DNA of 21,576 nt, from NCBI GenBank assembly GCA_002751075.1, contig NAOQ01000012.1, forward strand, positions 34,047-55,622. The letters run 5' to 3'. Made by a program: the position numbers and the translations under genes. This stretch comes from Ichthyophonus hoferi. Lineage: Eukaryota; Opisthokonta; Ichthyosporea; Ichthyophonida; Ichthyophonidae. Positions within the stretch are counted from its first letter, which is position 1, and each line of letters starts with the position of its first letter. This document shows, piece after piece, positions 1-10,016 of the stretch. The notes under the pieces are model-generated. The model did not search any database, was not told the DNA's origin, and was given only the letters and a program-made list of their open reading frames with translations.

Positions 1-3
1 TCA

Positions 4-4
<1 letters not shown>

Positions 5-74
<70 letters not shown>

Positions 75-240
75 GCAATAATATAATAGTAATAGTAATA
101 ATAGTAATAATAATAATAATAAATACGCAAACCCACACCCACAGGCACTCGTATACACATATACACCTATACGCATATACACATCACACATACACATACA
201 TACACACACATACATATATATACCACACTACACATACCGC
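5..240. repeat. (AAT)n array followed by CA/TA-rich tract
   Basis: Perfect AAT triplets run from about 5 to 72 and become imperfect to about 121. They are followed by a CA- and ATAC-rich tract to about 235. All of it lies in the golgin intron after the last visible exon. Confidence 0.95.
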
Positions 241-3200
241 TCTCTCCATCTCCCTCACTTGCAACTGGTTCGTCAGAGACTGTATGGTAGTACTAAGCCC
301 TTGCTTTCCATTTGCCTCCTTACACAGGTAATCGTTCTCTTCGGTCATCATGTGTAATTTTTCCTGTTGTGTTTAAGATAGTGAGTGCTGCGAAATAAAA
401 TATTGTTATAGTCATTGATATTAGTATTGCACAGGCACTCGTTCTCTTCGGTCAGCATGTGCGTGCTGTGAGAGAAAGTACTGTTATAGTCATTGATATT
501 ATTATTGATGATGATAATGATACTATCATTATTATTAGTAGTATTATTATTATTCTTATTATTAGAACCCTAAACCTGGTCTTTCAGAGTGCATGAATTA
601 CTATTTTAACATTTTAATATTGTTAATCACACCTACATATGCCTATCCTATTGGTAACAAATCATGCACTCATACGTGCACAAATGAGTATACGCAGCAC
701 ATAAAAATCTACATATAAGGTAATGCACAGTTGGAATGCACACACCTGCATATAAATATATATATGCTAATCTGCAGAGGTATATTTTGTTCTAATATAT
801 TTTAATATATTTTAAAACATCAATTTCATTCAATCTCTATATATAATTAATTTCAGGTAAGAAATTGTAATATGTATTGTCAGTCTATAGTGTACTATAT
901 ATATACATACAAATACTAATAGGTAACACCCAATAATATAAACCAATCATTATTTACCTTTAGGGCAAGCACTTGGCTCTTTTCTTTTTCTATAGCTAAT
1001 AATAGCTCGACATTTTCATTTTTGATTCGCTCATGTTCCTGTCGTCAGAAAAAAGGGGGCGTTACGATTGGACAATTATCATTTTAATTTTTTAATTTAG
1101 TTATCTCAAGGCTGGTATCATAAATATTGTGATTGGAAGACTTATTCAAAATATAAAATCACTTCTCTCATCGTTTAAATATCATAGGTGTGATAACATG
1201 ATAGTATTATAGTATTATACTGTAAGAGTATAATAGTATAATCGTATAATAATACTATAGTATGATGGTATGATAGCATTATAGTATAATACTATAATAG
1301 CATAATAGCATAGTAATACAATAGTACAATAATAAAATAGTCAGAGAGTATAATAGTATATTAGTATAATAGTATAATAGTATAACAGTATAATAGCATG
1401 ACAGTAAAGTAGTAACATCCTGTTTCACCATACATACTTCCATGGTAGATTGTATAAGAGCCAGTTGGGACACTAACGCATTACTAGCTGGACCCATCAC
1501 TACAGGGACGACTGTCCCGGCTATAGGGAAAGAGATAGGAAAAAGGAGGAAAAGGCAAAAAACAAATAGAGATAGAGATAGAGGGAAAAGGTGAGAGGAA
1601 GAGGGAGAGGGAGACGGATAAAGAGAAAGAGAAAAAAATCACAAGATGAAAGTTATAAGTAAATATCCACCAAGTTGTGGTGGTCGCAAAGACTAGCCTT
1701 TTCTAGTAAATTTCAATATTTTGATAGTTCTATGACCACATTGTACATAATTTTGGTATTAATTCCTATCATTGCTATTGGACCCAAACGATAGTCTTTC
1801 CATAGAAAGTAATAGCCCCAGATTATAGAACGTTTAGTGAGTAGGTAATAGGCGGAATGGCGTACATGGTATATATGGTGTATGGTATATATGTATCTAT
1901 ATTTTGATATGAATATGTACATATATGCATACATATATCATACATGCATACATATACATACATACATATATATATGCGACTTACAGTCATTTCTTTGTTT
2001 CAACACACTTTTAGCTCTAATCTTGTATTTTTTAAACTCCTCCTGACAATCCAAATAAGCCGCCTGCCAATCATAAACGTTAGCGTGTACATAGTACTAC
2101 CATATATGAATAGTTGTGGCGTCATTATGTAATTATCCTTTACACATATGGTATTGGAATCATAGCACGGCTCTCTAATCATAATCTAACATAAAAAGTC
2201 GCTTGCCAAATTAGACACATTACACGTGATCTTACATAATAAAATGTAACTATGCATCCCATAGGCTTGTTAATAAGGTGAAGCTACTGTAGGTATAATA
2301 TCGACCAATTGAAAAGATATTTTAAAAGCTATACATAGGCCAACACTCAGTTATTACAGCCCTATAATGTACAAGTGGACGTATGACTCTTACTCGTGCT
2401 AAAATACGTCACTATTACGCCATAACTCGGGTATGATAATCCTAGTATCCTAATACTCATGAATAATTACAAAATATGAAACCGGAAATTTAAAATGAAA
2501 GCCAAGATTGATTAGTTAAATAAAGCGGTTTATAGATTTTGAATAGCCATATATGGGCAGCATAACCAGAGCTATTACAAGTGTAATCCAATAAAAAGAG
2601 TGAAAAATAACAGAAATAAAATGTTAACCCATGGCAAACAGACACAATTGTTCGCCATATTATATATTGTAGCTTTACCAACCACTACTATTGTTGTTAA
2701 TTATTTGATTGGTTACTATTTGCATATTTAAAATAAACTATAAAATGCCAATATGTCCTTACCCTATAACGTTAAAAATTAAAAAGAAAGACAACTGAAC
2801 AAAACTGTATTGTACTCCCAGCGCTATATGCATACAAACAGGCATATAGCATGTATAATATATGTACATTATAATATATAAACACTGTAAGCACTATACT
2901 ATATACCCTGTACGCACTACAATATATATATATATATACCATACACGCTATACTATATACACTATACTTTGTATACTCTATATACACACTATACTTTATA
3001 TACCCTTCACTATATATACACTATATACACACTATATACACAATATTATATACACTATACACACTATACTATATATAACATATACATGCTTACATTTGTA
3101 GTAGCAAACTTGGCAGTTAATTGATCTATTTCAGCGCGGGATTCACTTATTTGGTTGGTTAAGGCCCGTTGAAGTAAGCTTTGTTTATTTTGTAGTTCCT

Positions 3201-6200
3201 ATATATAGTAAAAATGAAAGAGTAAGAGATAGAGGTATAGGTAGATATATAGGTAGGCAGATATACATACAGACATACATACATACATATATGGGAACAT
3301 ATGTAAAAGGAAGGAGCCTCATATTAAGAGAAATAGAAAAGATGGATGAATAGATATATCCAGAGACAGATATATTTATATATACATAAGCATATACACA
3401 TACAAATATATATACATACATATATGCCATGACTAATCCTCTCCTATAGGTAACTTTAAACTCACCTGTATCTGACTCTGCAGGGTGAAAACCAATGTTC
3501 TCTGTGTTTCCAAGGCTACAGTTGCTTTTTCATAATTGGTTGTTAGGGCAGCTATTTCTTTCTGGCCCTCTTCCACCTAGAAATTTAAATTTACATTTTA
3601 ATTAGAATCATGATTGGTAATATTGTGCCAGTTTATATTTGAAAAGAAAGTCCTAGATTGTTCTTAAAACCTATCCGGTTGCCCGGGTTGACCTACCAAT
3701 ATCTTACTCTCCGCAGTCTCCTTCCTAGCAGTTCTAACCAGAGACTTTAATTTGGCAATCTTACTATGATTACTATCAAAGTCCTTTAGCTGTGCTTGGA
3801 GTTGGGTGCATTCGGCTGTCTAGGATGGGACACTATATTAATATTGGTATGTATAGTTATAGTTATAGCTATATTATCCAGTAGAAAAAACATTTAAATA
3901 CAAAATATAGTTTCTCACTTGTTTAGTTTAATCAAAATCCTTCTTTCACTCAATAGCATGCTTTATTAAAATTCTTCTATTAAGTAATTGTCCAATGGTT
4001 AGACTACACTATTTTTTATAGATACAGATATATTTATAATTATCCAGTAGAAAAATATGAAAATATACAGTCAGATTCCTCATTTACTTAAACTAAATTT
4101 CCATTTCGCCCAATCTGGGGTGCTATTAAAATATCTTTATCACATAATTGCCCAGTAATTAGACTGTACTAATTTCTATGTGTTTTAGCTATAATTATAA
4201 TTATCTAGTAGAAAAAATGTATAAACACGAAATTGGATTTTTTATTTGAATAATTGAAATCTTTATTTCACTCAACAGCATGTGTTTTAACTATTCTTCA
4301 ATCACATAATAAACCAATGGTTTCGCATGGATCAGCATATGTTTATGTTTTTATGATTGTGACAAGAGATTGGCGGAATTAATAAAGGATGAAAATAAAA
4401 ATGCATATGCTTGTAGAGATATATACGCCCATGTGTTTTCAAATATATATATAAATATACACATATATAAATACAAACAAAAATAAGAATCCATGTAGAC
4501 ATACACATACGCAAATACACGCGTATACATACATGCATATATATATATAAAACTCGTTATCACCTTAGTCTCTAGTTGCTTTTTCATATTATCCACTGCT
4601 CGCTGTAAATGGATAGTATAATTAGTACAAGTATATGATCCAAGAATCACACACGTTAAAAAAGAAAGGGTCATAGATTCGTCCATACATATATACTAAT
4701 AATAAATGATATGCTATGACATGATATGGTATAATATAAAATAATATAAAATAATATAAAGCAATATAATATGGTCATAATCATAATCTCAATATAGCAT
4801 AAGTAGAGACAATATTAATTATAACAAAAAATAACATTAGAATCATATAGATACAGTAATAGCTAAAATAAAAGATAAATATGAGAAGTGATAGGATTTC
4901 TAAGGGAAAAATATCCTATATGTAGAAGAAAGATAACATAATATAACATAATATAACATAATATAATATAATATATCTATGGGAATAAACACAAGGTGTT
5001 CGGGAAGGTGAAAGATACGGCCTAAAAAGACAATATATACATGCAGACAATACAGGTATAGGTTGAAAATCACACCTTATAATCGGAAAGCTCCAATGAT
5101 AGGACGCCAGTGTTACTAGCTGTGGCACTGGCCAATGATAACGATTGTTTAGTATTTTCATGTTCCTAATTGGTTAAGGGAGGTGTGGGGTTTTTATAAA
5201 TTAGGTGGTTAGCCTCGTAAATCGATTGTATTTTAGAGGGATAGAAATGGAGTCTAGGGTGCTAGAGAAATGTATATGGTATTAGAAATAATTGAAACAT
5301 GGTAAGACATAAAGTATCGATGGTGTGTTAATCGTATGTATAGATAGCACCCATGGAGGAAGGATTGTAATATAACGTAATATAATACAATATAACATAA
5401 TATAAGACGATAAAATATAATATAAGACAATAAAATATAAGATGATAAAATATAATATAATATAATATAATGCCATATACTATAAACTATCCTGGGTAGC
5501 ACGCATAATCTTTTCATTTACTATATATAGTTGGAAACAACACAGAGACTATAGTATAACCTCTCACTAATATATATTCATTGGTATTATTTAACAAGTG
5601 TCAAATTTCATTCTCACAGGACTTAGTCTATTATGAGTTATTTTTTATAAAACAACTGGTTCCAGGTAGCTTTTTGGAACTTTATCTGCTAAGTTATATC
5701 TATATCTATATTATAATATCTACACGTTTTCGTTTCCCCATTTATATTACATTTTGCCCTCTCAATTAGTTTATTGTCATACAGGTATTACATATACCTT
5801 AATTTCATTGCTTAGCTGGTTCCTCAACATTTCTATCTCCATCTGTAGGTCTGGGTAATTATAATAATTAATATTAGGTAGTATTGATTAGTATTAATTA
5901 ATCATTGTGATAAGAACAATAATAATAATAACGAGCATAATATATATATATGAGTATGACAGTGTGTATAAGTATATAATAATTTGATAGTATATATAGT
6001 AGTGTAATGGTATGTAGGATAGTATGTATAAGAGTATGCATTCTAGACAAAATGAGAGTATATATTTAGATGCTAGCATGATGTATATATAATAGGTGTG
6101 CATATTAATATAATGTGCATGAAAATGGCTACAAGTATCTATGTACATATTACAATTCCTATTTATATATGCGTGCTGATGTATATATGCATACAAATAT

Positions 6201-9200
6201 ACCACAGTATTTAAACATATATCCTTTGTCACATATCGATTGTTCTAGTATGTGGTGAGATTAGATAAATATTGTAAAACTTCTATTTGTAATCAGCAAT
6301 CACTACTGGACGTCTATTAACTAATACCAACTCCAATGAAGTATATAAGTTGGGCTCAGACTGGTTCTGGACATGTATTTTAGTTCATAAACTTGGTGTA
6401 TGAATTTATATAAGTAGCTAAGTTGTACATCGGTTCAGTCTAAGTGTGTTAGATTTTGGAATATATTAGAAACAGATAATTCAGTAAATTATCTGTCACA
6501 TATACTTTTCATAATATAAATATACTATAGGTAATATATATTATATAGTACAACTACCTTGCATTTTAATAATGTATCTTAGTATATAAATATAACATAT
6601 ATTTAATAAATATATTACGGTTAGATATAATTAAAGCCTAGAATATAGCTTCCAATAAAATAACAGATTTATAATTTATGTAATAGTGTACCAACTATGC
6701 ATGATATATCATGCAATTTCATTAGACCATATATGGCATATATATGGTATATACCTTTAATCTGTATCTCTAGATCTGGTATCTGTCGCTGGACTTCCTG
6801 TCCTTTAAGTACCTGAACATATAGGTAAGCCAATAAGAATACATAGTTAAATTTAACAATGGCATGTCGTTGCACCAATAGTATCACAACGCTATTCTAG
6901 CCAACAATATCATATAATATCTAATATCATGTAATAAATATCATATTGTATTATAGTGTATCATAACCTATTACATTATATCATCCATACTATATTGTAT
7001 AATATCAAATCAAAATATACTGTAACATTATATCATACCATACTATATTACCCTGTTATAGTATAATGCAATAACCTATGATATTATAAGATATTATAAG
7101 ATGTTACATCAAACCATATTACATCATATAATATTGTAATATTATGCCATACCACAATATCAAATCATGTCATAAAACCTCATATCATATCCTATTTGTA
7201 TCAACATCCTATCATATCATACTATATCCTATTATATTACATTAGATCATATATTAATATATATATACTTATACACTTATCCCTACATATATACCACCCT
7301 ATATACCACTTCACCTTCTTAGTGCATAATATATTGATTTGCATACTTATTTATATATTATAAATTTTAAAAAAGAAAAACTATTGGACTCACCTGTTCA
7401 GTAAAATTTTCAATTTGCGTTTTTAACTCTTGCTTCTCACTCTCGACATCTTTTAACTTTTGTATTTGCTTAGCCTAAAATATAAACCCTGTATGTTGGT
7501 TGGGTGTACGTGTATCTCTTATAATGCAATGTAATACATTATAATATCATATAATATAATATAATATAATATAAAGTAATATAATATCATACATAAAAAT
7601 AAAGCTATGTACATGGCATATAGCATACGTAAATAAAACCTTTTAGCTTTTGCATTTGCTTAGCCTTAAATACAACCCCTTTGTGCTGGTAGGGTATGTG
7701 TATCTCTTATAATGTAATGTAATGTAATATAATGTGATGCATTTTAATATAATAGTGTATATCTATTATATTATATTATGTAGCATATGTAAATATAGAC
7801 ACACATATATATATACAGAATCTAACACAAATAAAAACACCTAAATGAGATATAATATGGCCAATAACAAATAGTGATATATTCATTCCCTATCTCTATT
7901 GGTCTTTCTTTATCCATCTCTACCACTCACCTGTCTCTGTCTATCTATCACATATATACGCTATACTCCCTTCCATTGCCTGTTCATTTCTACACGAACA
8001 ATAAATGCATACATACATGCACATATATACATACACATAATTTTTATTTATTTTCATTGGACGCAACATTTTAACCCTCTCTTTAACCCAATAAAAACAC
8101 AACAATGCTACAAGGACATCTATATATATACCTATAAATTGATTTAAAAAATATTCTCATTGGACACACTATTTTAACACCATCTCCATCCCAATAAACA
8201 CACAGCAATACTCCAAGAACCCAATGACAATCCATCCTTACCATCTTCATCTCATTCTCCTTTACATTATCATGGGCACTACGCATCTCATTTGTACATT
8301 CCTCCAATTTCTGATGGGCCTGCTCACATCTCTCTTTTAATAGCGCGCATTCATTGGCGCGTTGTTCATTTAATTCATTTGCCCCATCTAATTGGATTTG
8401 TAGAGCCGCTAATTTGTCGGACCATTCACAACTGTTCTTTCTCTCAACAGCAATTGATTCTTTATTATCCCTTTCACTCTCCTCTTTTTCTTCTTTATGC
8501 TTCTCAGTCGCTTCTACCTCCACATCCTTAATTTCAACCTCATAGATTGAGTGATCTTTTAAATTCTCCTTATAATTACTCACCTGTGCCGACAAGTCGC
8601 TAACCTCCTTTCGTAATTGGTCACATTCACATTCCCGTTCAATTTTTAGCTTCTCTTCCTTCTCTCTCTCAAGACTTTCCAATGACTGTGTCCCCTGATC
8701 CTTCTTATCTTTCTGTACCAATCCTATTTTCTGGTTAGTAACTTTTAGTTCAAACTGTTCCAGTTCTTTATTAGACCTTTCCACCTCCCCTTCCAAATCC
8801 CTTATTGTTCTGTGCAATTTCTCTACCATTCCCTCGTACTCCAATGTACAGTCCCGTGCCTTTCCCTCCATCATTATCATGTCCTCCTTCATCCTTTCAT
8901 ACTCTAACTGTAATATCTTTTCCCTTTCCTCTCTCTCAGTGAACTCCCTCTTTTGGTTCTCCAAATCCGAAACCAATGCTGCATTCTCATCTTTTCTCTC
9001 TTGGACCTCCCTTGCTATCCGCTCTAACCCATTGGTCAAGCTATTTTGAATTTCCTGCCATGCTTCCTCCTGCACCAATCTCTCCACTTTTAATTTTTCA
9101 TAATTCTGTTTTAACTGAGCAGCATTTTCCCTCTCATTGGCTATCTCTAATTTTAATCCTTCGGATTCGGTTTGTAATTGGTGTTCACGTGTTTTAAAAT

Positions 9201-9984
9201 CATTCTCCCTTGTCTCTGCTGCATCCAAAGCTAGTTGTAGTGTCTGATTTTGTTGTTGTAAAGACTGTAATAATTGAGCCTGTATATACACAAATAGGAT
9301 CAGTGAGGGATAAGGATTAAAATATAATATGTTAAAACACTCCCGGAGATGGGTTTAGAGATATACGCAACTTTATCTATATGAATGTATATATATGCCC
9401 ACATGCAGCTGTAAATCTAAACGCCAGGTAAGTCTAGGTATAGGTATACATATCCAGTAAATTACTTCTTCCTTCCCGCTTTTATATCCATATATAATAT
9501 ATGGCGTATATGTTTCAGAACAATGGTATAATAGAATGACGTCTCACTATAGGTCAAGTGTGTTGATACAGATTATAATATAGTATAATTTAATAGCAGA
9601 TGGCAAGGAGATATAGGTGTAGAGTAGGACTGGTAAGACAATATCTAATAGGTTAGGGTTTACATGGGAGTTATCCATCAAAAGTAATCAATCAATAATG
9701 CATTTCATTCAACATTGAGGAGAATTTAAATAAACTGTAGGTGTAGATAATCATAATCTTAAAGAGCAATAGGTAATCTCCTATGAATTTAATATTTCTA
9801 TGTCTAATATATATATGAATATGTAATAATATGATGGTGTACCTATCTAAACACATAGATTAAAGGGGTCTATCTATTAATAAATTATGGTTGAATAAGT
9901 ATTGCATGGGAGATATATATAGAATTATATAGGATTATATAATAACACTTGATTCATTAATGTGTGTGTAATTATATATGTGCA

Positions 9985-10016
<32 letters not shown>

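Noticed and set aside
2862-3101. Open frames of 71-79 codons on both strands
   Set aside because: Created by the CTATATACA minisatellite; the Tyr/Ile/Thr-only protein is an artefact.
5622-5667. Plus-strand exon-like piece (CTCACAG before, CCAG|GTAGCT after) inside a golgin intron
   Set aside because: It is a single isolated 46-bp piece on the opposite strand with no partner exons.
5894-6232. 112-codon minus-strand frame
   Set aside because: It is Tyr/Ile-rich low-complexity sequence from TATA repeats in a golgin intron; the phases of the flanking exons already join without it.
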